From Primulina eburnea (Eukaryota > Streptophyta > Magnoliopsida > Lamiales > Gesneriaceae), in NCBI RefSeq assembly GCF_022965805.1, contig NC_133101.1, positions 14,293,054-14,357,053 of the forward strand: DNA of 64,000 nucleotides, in the 5' to 3' direction. The notes beneath the pieces were generated by a model. That model worked only from the letters and a program-made list of their open reading frames with translations. It was not told where the DNA came from and did not search any database. The position numbers and the translations under genes are program-made. Shown piece by piece: positions 10,666-22,481 of this stretch (the first letter of the stretch is position 1; every line of letters begins with the position of its first letter).

Positions 10666-11851
10666 TCAAGTTAAATCTATCAAACCAAGAGAATTACGAA
10701 AGTAAGAAAACTTATTTTCTGGTAAGGGTTTTGTGAAGATATCTGCTGTTTGTTGATCAGTAGAAACATATTCCAGACGAATGTTCTTCTTCTGCACATG
10801 ATCTCTAATAAAGTGATGTCTGATTTCAATGTGCTTCGTTCTGGAATGAAGTACTGGATTTTGTGTGATTGCAATTGCACTGGTATTGTCACAGAATATA
10901 GGTGATTCGGAGGCTTGAATCCCATAGTCTCTTAACTGTTGCTGAATCCACAATATCTGAGAGCAGCAGGTTCCAGCAGCCAGATATTCTGCTTCTGCAG
11001 TAGATGTGGCTATGGAAGTCTGCTTCTTGCTTAAACCAGGATATCAGCCTATCACCAAGAAATTGACAAAAACAACTTGTTTCGGTCTAGTTTGCAACCT
11101 GCATAATCAGCATCTAAATATCCAATAAGATTTAACGATGAATCATTGGGATACCATAAGCCGACATTTTGAGTTCCTTTCAAGTACTTCAAAATACGTT
11201 TAGCAGCAATATAATGAGATTGTTTGGGGTTAGATTGAAATCTAGCACAAATATAAACAGCAAACATGATATCTGGTCTACTGGCAGTTAGATATAATAA
11301 TGAACCAATAAGACCGTGATACTGAGTTACCTCTACTGGAATACCACTTTCATCTTTATCAAGTTTAATAGATGAGCTCATTGGAGTAGAAGCAGCAGAG
11401 CATGCTTCCATTCCGAATTTTTTTAGAAGCTCCTTGGTGTACTTGTCTTGATTTATAAAGATTCCAGTCTCTAGTTGCTTAATCTGTAATCCTAAGAAGA
11501 ATGTTAATTCTCCCATCATACTCATTTCGAATTTATCCTACATCAATTTTCCAAACTTCGCACATAATTTGGGGTTATTTGACCCAAAAATGATATCATC
11601 AACATAGATCTGTACTAAAAGAGTATGCTTATTCTTGACTAAAGTAAACAAAGTTTTATCTACTGCTCCAATGGTAAAGTCATGATCAATAAGAAACTGT
11701 GATAGAGTGTCATACCATGCTCTAGGTGTCTGTTTTAGACCATATAATGCTTTGTGTAATTTAAATACATGATGAGGAGAACAATGATCGATAAAATCTG
11801 GAGGTTGTTCGACGTAAACTTCTTCTTGTAAAAGACCATTTAGAAAAGCAA
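10666..11851 (-). pseudogene. Reverse transcriptase C-terminal part and RNase H of SIRE-1
   Basis: Minus strand from 11851: [28 protein letters not shown] and catalytic YVDDIIFGS, then [15 protein letters not shown] and STPMSSSIKLD. RNase H follows, with KQTSIATST and AEAEYLAAGTCCSQILWIQQ, then HSRTKHIEIRHHFIRDHV and ADIFTKPLPENKF. It is interrupted by a TAG at 11538-11540, where SIRE-2 has a Gln codon. A small deletion near 11060 in the KSTSG segment changes frame. The N-terminal RT is absent because the gypsy element starts at 11852, inside the codon neighbourhood of the conserved SAFLNG. Confidence 0.85.
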
Positions 11852-11928
11852 TGTAGTATCCCGATGCCTAGTTTGAGATAATTATTGGATTAATTATATT
11901 TCGGTGGGACCGGAAGGACCGAAGAAGG

Positions 11929-12162
11929 TTCGGATCGTCCGATCAGAGTTCGGATCGTCCGAAGAGGGTTCGGATCGTCCGATCAGAGTTCGGATCGTCC
12001 GAGACAGGTGGCTGGACACGTGGAAGACATGCAGGTGGCTGGACACGTGGAAGACATGCAGGGGTTCGGATCGTCCGATCATGGTTCGGATCGTCCGAAG
12101 TGTGCAGAGTTCGGACCATCCGAAGTAGATCGGAGCATCCGAAGTGGATCGGATCTTCCGAT
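11929..12162 (+). promoter_or_regulatory. U3 enhancer-like array of TTCGGATCGTCCGA repeats with duplicated G-box
   Basis: Six exact copies of TTCGGATCGTCCGA (internal inverted repeat TCGGA/TCCGA) and three diverged ones. They flank a directly repeated 27-bp unit (12006-12032 and 12033-12059), each unit with ACACGTGG, a G-box (CACGTG) core. The array ends just upstream of the TATA box. The 3' LTR carries the same array at about 17824-18057. Confidence 0.7.
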
Positions 12163-12167
12163 CATTG

Positions 12168-12178
12168 TCTATAAATAG
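12168..12178 (+). promoter_or_regulatory. TATA box of the chromovirus 5' LTR
   Basis: TCTATAAATAG directly downstream of the repeat array; the start of the R region is expected about 30 bases further on. The same box occurs in the 3' LTR near 18062. Confidence 0.7.
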
Positions 12179-13096
12179 AGGCGCGAGGTTTCACTATTCC
12201 CTCGCCAATTCCGAATGTTCCAGAGCGTTTTAGTCATTTCTGATAGGTTTCTAGTCTTTTCCCGAGGTTCGGGCACTAGCAGGGAGCTACTGGTTTTGTA
12301 GCGGAGCTGTGCTCTAGTTGGGAGCTAGCGGCATCAGTGGGCTGACTACGGACGCAGGCTTGATTCTAGGGCTGATTGCTAGGATCTACTGGTTTGAGGT
12401 ACGAAAGTACTATCCGAGATAGCAGGATTGAGTATGCTTTACTATGTGTTGCATGTTTATATGTTGCATTATTATCTGTCATATGATGCATGGTTTATTA
12501 TGCGGCATTTGCATAATCATATTGGGCCTGATTATCTTTGAGATAGCCTGTTGAGAGGGTGCTCAGCCCTCATTTGTTGTGGATGGTTGGACCCCGTTGG
12601 CCGACGGTGGTCAGGTCACCGGTATATCCACAGGTTTATTTTGGTATGGGAGCCACCTCCTGGTGCGACGGCGCAGAGTGCTACATACCTTGACGTCATT
12701 TGCCTGAGCAGTATTTCGTTATACCCAGATCCTGGTATCCAGTACATTTTGCATACATGCATGTCATAGTCTTGTATACTCATGCTTTCGGTGCTGAGCG
12801 TTTTATGCTCACGTCCTCGGTTTATCTCTGTTTTGGACACCCTATTCGATGGGGCAGGTCTCAGGCTGGACGGTCCAGGAGGGAGTGGACAGGGAGCTGG
12901 TAGAGGTTGACCTGTAGTTGTTGGTATTTATTCTTAGAATTTAGTTCGATCTGGTTGTTTAAATATTTTTGTACTTACAGATTCGATTGGGTTGTATTAC
13001 TGTTTTTCCGCTGTTTACCTGATTCAGTTTTAGATGGTAATTTTGCATGCTTAAGTTCTGATTAGTAGGTGATTCTGGAACGGGTCACTACATTTA

Positions 13097-13108
13097 TGGT
13101 ATCAGAGC
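13097..13108 (+). promoter_or_regulatory. Primer binding site (initiator tRNA-Met type)
   Basis: TGGTATCAGAGC, the standard plant primer-site sequence complementary to the 3' end of initiator tRNA-Met, four bases after the LTR. Confidence 0.9.
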
Positions 13109-13178
13109 ATGCATTAAGATTTTGGGATTTAGAACTGTTCTTTTGGGTTTAATCTCTGGTAACTTTTGTAGCTAAGAG

Positions 13179-16100
13179 ATGTCTGGTTTTGACGACGATG
13201 CTAGTAGTCATGGCAGCGTTGGACGCTGGGGAGACCGCGACGATCGGGAGCGTCGTCGAGAGCATCGAGAACGTCGTCCACACCGTCGTGATGAGCCTCG
13301 GAGTTTTAGTATGCATCGGTTCTTGCAGATGGGGACCGAAACCTCTTTCAGGCGGTGAGACTCCGGATGTTGCGGAGAACTGGCTTGAGAGGATGGAGAG
13401 CTGCTTCAAGACTTTTCAGTGCTCGGCGGAGCAGCAGATTGATACCCTTGATTTCTTGCTGGAAGGTGGTGCGCGCAAGTGGTGGAGGTCTACCTCTGCA
13501 CCGATAGTTCAGCGACAGGGTCGAGTTCTTTGGGCCGATTTCCGAGCCGCTTTCATGCTGCTTTACTTTCCGCCAGCTCTTCTGCAGACCAAGGCGATTG
13601 AGTTGATCAATCTGAAGCAGGGAAGTTTGTCTGTTGATGAGTATCAGCAGAAGTTCTTTGAGTTGCTTCCGTATGTTCCGCATGTCAGTGACAATGCTGT
13701 GGCCAAGTATAACCATTTTCTTCAGGGCCTCAATCAGGAGATTTATGATCGGGTTGTTGTCTGTGATGATCCGACATCGTATGAGGGTCTTGTGAACCGA
13801 TGTCGCCAGGCTGAGGGCAGTTTGCTGAGAGGTCGAGCCATGCAGTCTGCTCGTCCTACTAGTTCCTTGGGTCCCCGCGCCCAAGCATTTAAGAAGGCTG
13901 GATCTACTTCTTCTTCCTCTGGATCTGGAGGAGTTCACCATTTTGGGAAGAAGAAGGGCCCGTGTCAGCATTGCGGGAAGGATCATCCGACGGAGCGTTG
14001 TCGCAAGGTTGCGGGTGCTTGTTACAAATGCGGTGAGATGGGCCACATGAAGAGAGATTGTCCACAGACGGGCGGAGGATCAGGATCTGGTTCTCAGGCT
14101 TCAGTTCATCAGAGGCCACAGCAGGGACAGTCTACTCAGGGTTCTAACCTCCGACCGCGTACTCAAGGGCAGGTCTTTGCTCTTAACCAGGATCAGGCTG
14201 CTGAGGAGAACGAGAGAGTTATCGCAGGTGTGTTTTTATTATGTGGATTACCTGCTTACGTTCTCATTGATACTGGTGCATCTCATTCATTCATATCTGC
14301 GAGATTTGCTAAGCGTCATGCGTTGCCTTTCACTTCTTTGGACGTTGTAGTATCTGTTTCCACACCGATGGGTCATTCGGTGCTGGCTAGACGTCTAGTT
14401 TTGGGTTGTCCTCTAGAGTTTGAGGGTAATATTCTAACTGCTAATTTGATGATTCTTGCGATGGAGGATTTTGATTGCATTCTGGGAATAGATGTGCTGA
14501 CTATGTGTAGAGCTACTGTGGACTGTTATCAGAAGTTTGTGCAGTTTCGTCCAGTTGAGGGCGACAGTTGGTTTTTCTATGGAGAGGGAGCGCGACCCCC
14601 GATGCCTGTGGTTTCTGCTCTGAAAGCCTGTCGTGCTTTAGAGTCGGGCGGGGAAGGCTACCTTATCTATGCTATTGATTCGTCCGCAGATAGTGACGGT
14701 ATCAGTGACATTCCAGTGGTTCGCGAGTTTCTGGATGTTTTTCCCGAGGAGATTCCTGGTTTTCCTCCCGTTCGGGAAGTGGATTTCGGCATTGATTTAG
14801 TGCCAGGCACGGCACCAATCTCTAGAGCTCCTTATCGTTTAGCTCCATCGGAGATGCAAGAATTGAAACAGCAGTTGCAGGATCTTCTTGACAAGGGGTA
14901 TATTCGACCCAGTGTGTCCCCGTGGGGAGCACCAGTTCTTTTTGTCAAAAAGAAGGATGGTTCTATGCGGCTCTGCATAGATTATCGGCAGTTGAATCGT
15001 GTTACGATAAAGAATAAGTATCCGTTGCCACGGATTGACGATTTATTTGATCAACTGCAAGGTACCTCTGTGTATTCCAAGATTGATTTAAGGTCTGGTT
15101 ATCATCAGCTTCGAGTTCATCAGGGAGATATATCGAAGACTGCATTCAGGACCCGGTATGGGCATTATGAGTTTCTGGTTATGCCTTTTGGGGTGACGAA
15201 TGCACCAGCAGTTTTTATGGATCTGATGAATCGGGTATTTCGGGATTTCTTGGATAAGTTTGTTGTGGTGTTTATAGATGATATCTTAATCTATTCGCAT
15301 GATCAGCAAGAACACGCACAACACTTAAGGATTATTTTACAGACACTTCGCGAGAATCAGCTTTATGCGAAGTTGAGTAAATGTGAGTTTTGGATTGACA
15401 GGGTTGTATTCCTTGGTCATGTTATTTCTAGCGAGGGAGTTTCAGTTGACCCGAGCAAGGTGGAAGCGGTATTGAACTGGTCGCGTCCGACGACAGTAGC
15501 CGAAATCCGCAGTTTTCTGGGATTGGCTGGATATTATCGCCGTTTCATTGTCAACATCTCTCAGATTGCTAAGCCACTCACTCAGCTCACTCGGAAGGAT
15601 GTTTCATTTGAGTGGACATCAGAGTGCGAAGAGAGTTTCTTGGAACTTCGCAGACGTTTGACATCTGCGCCTGTTTTGGCTTTACCGTCTGGATCTGGTG
15701 GTTTCAGTGTTTACACCGATGCCTCTTTACGGGGACTAGGGTGTGTTCTGATGCAGAATGAGCATGTGATTGCTTATGCGTCGAGACAGTTGAAGTCTCA
15801 TGAGGAAAACTATCCTGTTCATGATCTGGAATTAGCAGCGATCATTTTTGCTTTGAAAATCTGGCGCCATTATCTGTATGGTGAGCGATTTGAGATTTTC
15901 ACTGATCATAAGAGTTTGAAGTATCTGTTCACTCAGGCTGAGTTGAACATGCGTCAGCGTCGTTGGATGGATCTACTCAAGGATTATGATTGTGAGATCA
16001 AGTATCATCCAGGCTCTGCGAATCTCACGGCCGATGCTCTTAGTCGCAAGGTGAGATTGTCTGCTCTTCAGACTTGTGCTGTATCTGGGATTATTCAGGA

Positions 16101-17607
16101 TTTCTGTTCGATGGGATTCAATTGCAAGCATCGGAAGGGATCAGAGAGTATCCGTGTAGCTACTATTTTGTCTGAGCCAGCTTTGTATTCTCGGATTAGA
16201 GATGCTCAGATGACTGATTCTAAGGTTCAGAAATTAGCTCGGTTGGCTGATGGAGATAATACTTCTGGATTCCACTATCAGTCCGAGGGTCTTTTGTGCT
16301 TATCTGGTCGTGTTGTTGTGCCGGAAGATGACACTTTGAGGGAGGAGATTTTGTCCCAGGCTCATCGTAGCAAGTTGAGTGTTCATCCGGGGAGCAACAA
16401 GATGTATAAGGATTTGAGGACTCGATTTTGGTGGAAAGGTATGAAACGTAATGTTTATCAGTATGTCTCCAAGTGCCTAGTCTGTCAGCAGGTGAAGGCT
16501 GAGTATCGACGACCTGGAGGTTTGTTGCAGAATCTTCCTATTCCGGAGTGGAAGTGGGAGCATATCACGATGGACTTCGTGACTCACTTGCCTATGTCTG
16601 TGGGGAATAGAGATGCTATCTGGGTGGTAGTGGATCGGCTTACTAAGTCTGCCCATTTTCTTCCGTATAACAGAGATTTCACTTTCGATCGGATGGCACG
16701 GTTGTACATTCAGGAGATTGTACGGTTTCATGGTGTGCCTGTGAGTATCGTTAGTGACAGAGATCCTCGATTTACATCTAGATTTTGGGGCAGCTTTCAG
16801 CAAGCTTTGGGCACTACTTTGAGTTTGAGTACTGCATATCACCCAGAGACTGACGGTCAGTCAGAGAGGACTATTCGTACTCTTGAGGATATGTTGAGAT
16901 CTTGTGTAATGGATTTCGGGCCAGCTTGGCAGGATCATCTGCCACTGATAGAGTTTGCATACAACAACAGTTTTCATAGGAGTATTGGTATGTCTCCGTT
17001 TGAAGCGTTGTATGGTCGACGTTGTCGTACTCCTCTGTTCTGGGAGGAAGTCGGAGAACGACAGGTCGAGGGTCCAGAATTGATTCAGCAGGCCATCGAC
17101 AAAGTTCTTGTGATCAAGCAGCGGATTAAGACTGCTCAGGATCGACAAGCGAGTTATGCGAACACCAAGCGCAGACCTCTTCATTTTGATGCAGGCGAGA
17201 AAGTGTTTCTCAAGGTATCACCTTTTCGGACGATTCTGAGATTTGGACTCAAAGGTAAGCTATCTCCGAGATTCATTGGTCCTTTTGAGATCTTAGAGTG
17301 TGTGGGAGATCTGGCCTACAGATTAGCCTTGCCGCCGTATCTGTCTAGTGTTCACAATGTGTTTCATGTGTCCTTGTTGAGACGATACGTAGCGGATGAG
17401 TCTCATGTTTTGCATCCGACAGAAGTTCAGCTGAATCCGGATTTATCTTTTGTGGAAAGACCGGTTTCGATCTTAGACCGGAAGGATAAGGTGCTGCGGA
17501 ATAAGACTATTCCTCTTGTCTTAGTGCAGTGGCAGCGCCGAGGTACTGAAGAAGCTACTTGGGAACTAGAGAGTCGCATGCGGTCAGAGCATCCAGAGCT
17601 GTTCTAG
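13179..17607 (+). CDS. Gag-Pol polyprotein of the chromovirus (one probable gag frameshift)
   Basis: From about 13335 a single frame runs to 17607. In order: Gag core ([17 protein letters not shown]); zinc knuckle [14 protein letters not shown] near 14019, preceded by [13 protein letters not shown]; aspartic protease [12 protein letters not shown] near 14260; reverse transcriptase with [11 protein letters not shown] and FIDDILIYS near 15270; RNase H with [11 protein letters not shown] near 15710; integrase zinc finger (CLVCQQVK), then catalytic [17 protein letters not shown] and [10 protein letters not shown]. The C-terminal tail ([14 protein letters not shown], then [16 protein letters not shown]) resembles a chromodomain. 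The best Gag start is ATG 13179 ([12 protein letters not shown], Arg-rich), but that frame meets the main one only if one G of the run at 13331-13334 is extra. So this copy has a +1 frameshift, or a sequencing error. Confidence 0.9.
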
Positions 17608-17728
17608 TTGTAGTATTTTCAGTTATGATTGTAATTCCAGTTGTGCTTTCAGTTGTAATTCATTCTTGAGTTGAATGTATTGTTGTTCAGAATTGTCATT
17701 CTTCAGACTCGATTTCGCGGACGAAATC

Positions 17729-17745
17729 CTTTTTAGAGGGGGAGA
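17729..17745 (+). promoter_or_regulatory. Polypurine tract of the chromovirus
   Basis: AGAGGGGGAGA directly before the TGTAGTATCC start of the 3' LTR. The conserved GCGGACGAAATCC motif found before many plant gypsy 3' LTRs lies just upstream. Confidence 0.8.
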
Positions 17746-17746
17746 A

Positions 17747-18987
17747 TGTAGTATCCCGATGCCTAATTTGAGATAATTATTGGATTAATTATATTTCGGT
17801 GGGACCGGAAGGACCGAAGAAGGTTCGGATCGTCCGATCAGAGTTCGGATCGTCCAAAGAGGGTTCGGATCGTCCGATCAGAGTTCGGATCGTCCGAGAC
17901 AGGTGGCTGGACACGTGGAAGACATGCAGGTGGCTGGACACGTGGAAGACATGCAGGGGTTCGGATCGTCCGATCAGGGTTCGGATCGTCCGAAGTGTGC
18001 AGAGTTCGGACCGTCCGAAGTAGATCGGAGCGTCCGAAGTGGATCGGATCTTCCGATCATTGTCTATAAATAGAGGCGCGAGGTTTCACTATTCCCTCGC
18101 CAATTCCGAATGTTCCAGAGCGTTTTAGTCATTTCTGATAGGTTTCTAGTCTTTTCCCGAGGTTCGGGCACTAGCAGGGAGCTACTGGTTTTGTAGCGGA
18201 GCTGTGCTCTAGTTGGGAGCTAGCGGCATCAGTGGGCTGACTACGGACGCAGGCTTGATTCTAGGGCTGATTGCTAGGATCTACTGGTTTGAGGTACGAA
18301 AGTACTATCCGAGATAGCAGGATTGAGTATGCTTTACTATGTGTTGCATGTTTATATGTTGCATTATTATCTGTCATATGATGCATGGTTTATTATGCGG
18401 CATTTGCATAATCATATTGGGCCTGATTATCTTTGAGATAGCCTGTTGAGAGGGTGCTCAGCCCTCATTTGTTGTGGATGGTTGGACCCCGTTGGCCGAC
18501 GGTGGTCAGGTCACCGGTATATCCACAGGTTTATTTTGGTATGGGAGCCATCCTCCTGGTGCGACGGCGCAGAGTGCTACATACCTTGACGTCATTTGCC
18601 TGAGCAGTATTTCGTTATACCCAGATCCTGGTATCCAGTACATTTTGCATACATGCATGTCATAGTCTTGTATACTCATGCTTTCGGTGCTGAGCGTTTT
18701 ATGCTCACGTCCTCGGTTTATCTCTGTTTTGGACACCCTATTCGATGGGGCAGGTCTCAGGCTGGACGGTCCAGGAGGGAGTGGACAGGGAGCTGGCAGA
18801 GGTTGACCTGTAGTTGTTGGTATTTATTCTTAGAATTTAGTTCGATCTGGTTGTTTAAGTATTTTTGTACTTACAGATTCGATTGGGTTGTATTACTGTT
18901 TTTCCGCTGTTTACCTGATTCAGTTTTAGATGGTAATTTTGCATGCTTAAGTTCTGATTAGTAGGTGATTCTGGAACGGGTCACTAC
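17747..18987 (+). repeat. 3' LTR of the young chromovirus
   Basis: Near-identical to 11852-13092. It lacks the final A and runs straight into GAACGACAGGTCGAGG, which is pol sequence (compare 17055), instead of a target-site duplication and host DNA. The junction cannot arise by simple integration. Confidence 0.85.
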
Positions 18988-19763
18988 GAACGACAGGTCG
19001 AGGGTCCAGAATTGATTCAGCAGGCCATGGACAAAGTTCTTGTGATCAAGCAGCGGATTAAGACTGCTCAGGATCGACAAGCGAGTTATGCGAACACCAA
19101 GCGCAGACCTCTTCATTTTGATGCAGGCGAGAAAGTGTTTCTCAAGGTATCACCTTTTCGGAGGATTCTGAGATTTGGACTCAAAGGTAAGCTATCTCCG
19201 AGATTCATTGGTCCTTTTGAGATCTTAGAGTTTGTGGGAGATCTGGCCTACAGATTAGCCTTGCCGCCGTATCTGTCTAGTGTTCACAATGTGTTTCATG
19301 TGTCCTTGTTGAGACGATACGTAGCGGATGAGTCTCATGTTTTGCATCCGACAGAAGTTCAGCTGAATCCGGATTTATCTTTTGTGGAAAGACCGGTTTC
19401 GATCTTAGACCGGAAGGATAAGGTGCTGCGGAATAAGACTATTCCTCTTGTCTTAGTGCAGTGGCAGCGCCGAGGTACTGAAGAAGCTACTTGGGAACTA
19501 GAGAGTCGCATGCGGTCAGAGCATCCAGAGCTGTTCTAGTTGTAGTATTTTCAGTTATGATTGTAATTCCAGTTGTGCTTTCAGTTGTAATTCATTCTTG
19601 AGTTGAATGTATTGTTGTTCAGAACTGTCATTCTTCAGACTCGATTTCGCGGACGAAATCCTTTTTAGAGGGGGAGAATGTAGTATCCCGATGCCTAATT
19701 TGAGATAATTATTGGATTAATTATATTTCGGTGGGACCGGAGGACCGAAGAAGGTTCGGATCG
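18988..19763 (+). mobile_element. Second copy of the chromovirus pol tail and LTR start
   Basis: 18988-19678 repeats the integrase C-terminal region and 3' untranslated stretch of 17055-17746, with a readable frame 19012-19539. 19679-19763 repeats the first ~85 bases of the LTR. A few base differences separate it from the first copy (for example Phe for Cys in EILEFVGD, and CCATGG for CCATCG). The copy ends where the sequence turns back on itself. Confidence 0.85.
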
Positions 19764-19806
19764 GACGATCCGAACCCTCTTCGGACGATCCGAACTCTGA
19801 TCGGAC

Positions 19807-22481
19807 GATCCGAACCTTCTTCGGTCCTTCCGGTCCCACCGAAATATAATTAATCCAATAATTATCTCAAATTAGGCATCGGGATACTACATTCTCCCCC
19901 TCTAAAAAGGATTTCGTCCGCGAAATCGAGTCTGAAGAATGACAATTCTGAACAACAATACATTCAACTCAAGAATGAATTACAACTGAAAGCACAACTG
20001 GAATTACAATCATAACTGAAAATACTACAACTAGAACAGCTCTGGATGCTCTGACCGCATGCGACTCTCTAGTTCCCAAGTAGCTTATTCAGTACCTCGG
20101 CGCTGCCACTGCACTAAGACAAGAGGAATAGTCTTATTCCGCAGCACCTTATCCTTCCGGTCTAAGATCGAAACCGGTCTTTCCACAAAAGATAAATCCG
20201 GATTCAGCTGAACTTCTGTCGGATGCAAAACATGAGACTCATCCGCTACGTATCGTCTCAACAAGGACACATGAAACACATTGTGAACACTAGACAGATA
20301 CGGCGGCAAGGCTAATCTGTAGGCCAGATCTCCCACACACTCTAAGATCTCAAAAGGACCAATGAATCTCGGAGATAGCTTACCTTTGAGTCCAAATCTC
20401 AGAATCCTCCGAAAAGGTGATACCTTGAGAAACACTTTCTCGCCTGCATCAAAATGAAGAGGTCTGCGCTTGGTGTTCGCATAACTCGCTTGTCGATCCT
20501 GAGCAGTCTTAATCCGCTGCTTGATCACAAGAACTTTGTCCATGGCCTGCTGAATCAATTCTGGACCCTCGACCTGTCGTTCGTAGTGACCCGTTCCAGA
20601 ATCACCTACTAATCAGAACTTAAGCATGCAAAATTACCATCTAAAACTGAATCAGGTAAACAGCGGAAAAACAGTAATACAACCCAATCGAATCTGTAAG
20701 TACAAAAATACTTAAACAACCAGATCGAACTAAATTCTAAGAATAAATACCAACAACTACAGGTCAACCTCTGCCAGCTCCCTGTCCACTCCCTCCTGGA
20801 CCGTCCAGCCTGAGACCTGCCCCATCGAATAGGGTGTCCAAAACAGAGATAAACCGAGGACGTGAGCATAAAACGCTCAGCACCGAAAGCATGAGTATAC
20901 AAGACTATGACATGCATGTATGCAAAATGTACTGGATACCAGGATCTGGGTATAACGAAATACTGCTCAGGCAAATGACGTCAAGGTATGTAGCACTCTG
21001 CGCCGTCGCACCAGGAGGTGGCTCCCATACCAAAATAAACCTGTGGATATACCGGTGACCTGACCACCGTCGGCCAACGGGGTCCAACCATCCACAACAA
21101 ATGAGGGCTGAGCACCCTCTCAACAGGCTATCTCAAAGATAATCAGGCCCAATATGATTATGCAAATGCCGCATAATAAACCATGCATCATATGACAGAT
21201 AATAATGCAACATATAAACATGCAACACATAGTAAAGCATACTCAATCCTGCTATCTCGGATAGTACTTTCGTACCTCAAACCAGTAGATCCTAGCAATC
21301 AGCCCTAGAATCAAGCCTGCGTCCGTAGTCAGCCCACTGATGCCGCTAGCTCCCAACTAGAGCACAGCTCCGCTACAAAACCAGTAGCTCCCTGCTAGTG
21401 CCCGAACCTCGGGAAAAGACTAGAAACCTATCAGAAATGACTAAAACGCTCTGGAACATTCGGAATTGGCGAGGGAATAGTGAAACCTCGCGCCTCTATT
21501 TATAGACAATGATCGGAAGATCCGATCCACTTCGGACGCTCCGATCTACTTCGGACGGTCCGAACTCTGCACACTTCGGACGATCCGAACCCTGATCGGA
21601 CGATCCGAACCCCTGCATGTCTTCCACGTGTCCAGCCACCTGCATGTCTTCCACGTGTCCAGCCACCTGTCTCGGACGATCCGAACTCTGATCGGACGAT
21701 CCGAACCCTCTTTGGACGATCCGAACTCTGATCGGACGATCCGAACCTTCTTCGGTCCTTCCGGTCCCACCGAAATATAATTAATCCAATAATTATCTCA
21801 AATTAGGCATCGGGATACTACATTCTCCCCCTCTAAAAAGGATTTCGTCCGCGAAATCGAGTCTGAAGAATGACAATTCTGAACAACAATACATTCAACT
21901 CAAGAATGAATTACAACTGAAAGCACAACTGGAATTACAATCATAACTGAAAATACTACAACTAGAACAGCTCTGGATGCTCTGACCGCATGCGACTCTC
22001 TAGTTCCCAAGTAGCTTCTTCAGTACCTCGGCGCTGCCACTGCACTAAGACAAGAGGAATAGTCTTATTCCGCAGCACCTTATCCTTCCGGTCTAAGATC
22101 GAAACCGGTCTTTCCACAAAAGATAAATCCGGATTCAGCTGAACTTCTGTCGGATGCAAAACATGAGACTCATCCGCTACGTATCGTCTCAACAAGGACA
22201 CATGAAACACATTGTGAACACTAGACAGATACGGCGGCAAGGCTAATCTGTAGGCCAGATCTCCCACACACTCTAAGATCTCAAAAGGACCAATGAATCT
22301 CGGAGATAGCTTACCTTTGAGTCCAAATCTCAGAATCCTCCGAAAAGGTGATACCTTGAGAAACACTTTCTCGCCTGCATCAAAATGAAGAGGTCTGCGC
22401 TTGGTGTTCGCATAACTCGCTTGTCGATCCTGAGCAGTCTTAATCCGCTGCTTGATCACAAGAACTTTGTCCATGGCCTGC
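19807..22481 (-). mobile_element. Inverted copy: LTR start, pol tail, LTR, pol tail
   Basis: Reverse complement of about 17094-19763. It contains the LTR start (19807-19890), pol tail (coding 20558-20085, with a GAA-to-TAA stop at 20085), a whole LTR (20584-21824) and a second pol tail (coding 22474-21962). It repeats the same odd LTR/pol junction (CACTAC then GAACGACAGG) seen at 18987/18988. The two halves are therefore copies of one rearranged molecule, not independent insertions. Confidence 0.85.

Larger units (their letters stand above)
5508..11851 (-). mobile_element. Ty1/copia SIRE-type retrotransposon, 3' half (SIRE-1), cut by a gypsy insertion
   Basis: Minus-strand order from the right: reverse transcriptase (11851 downward), RNase H, ~1.2-kb spacer, long extra ORF, polypurine tract and 3' LTR. 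Copia pol followed by a long 3' ORF is the SIRE/Maximus layout. The element stops abruptly at 11851 inside RT, where a gypsy LTR begins. The 5' half (Gag, protease, integrase, 5' LTR) is not found anywhere else in the window. Candidate target-site duplication at the outer end: ATTCT at 5503-5507. Confidence 0.85.
11852..13092 (+). repeat. 5' LTR (1241 bp) of the young chromovirus
   Basis: Starts TGTAGTATCC at 11852 and ends GGGTCACTACA at 13092, followed after four bases by the tRNA-Met primer site. U3 holds an array of TTCGGATCGTCCGA repeats and two G-box copies before a TATA box. Confidence 0.9.
11852..18987 (+). mobile_element. Ty3/gypsy chromovirus (Tekay/Del-like), young and nearly intact
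   Basis: The 5' LTR (11852-13092), primer binding site, gag-pol, polypurine tract and 3' LTR (17747-18987) are all present in order. The two LTRs begin TGTAGTATCCCGATGCC and differ at only about eight positions seen by eye, so the insertion is recent. It sits inside the RT of SIRE-1; the left target flank is AGCAA (11847-11851). The right flank is not host DNA but another piece of the same element, so the second target-site copy is missing. Confidence 0.9.

Noticed and set aside
11894..12128. ORFs on both strands over 11894-12128, and identical ones at 17799-18023 and 21546-21770
   Set aside because: They are generated by the TTCGGATCGTCCGA repeat array in the LTR promoter and are not genes.
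12551..12903. Short ORFs repeated at 12551-12903, 18474-18961 and 20609-21123
   Set aside because: They lie inside copies of one LTR and show no protein features.
13189..13330. N-terminal ~48 residues of the long gag-pol frame starting at 13189
   Set aside because: The neighbouring frame from ATG 13179 has the better Gag start and composition. The long frame is real only from about 13335.
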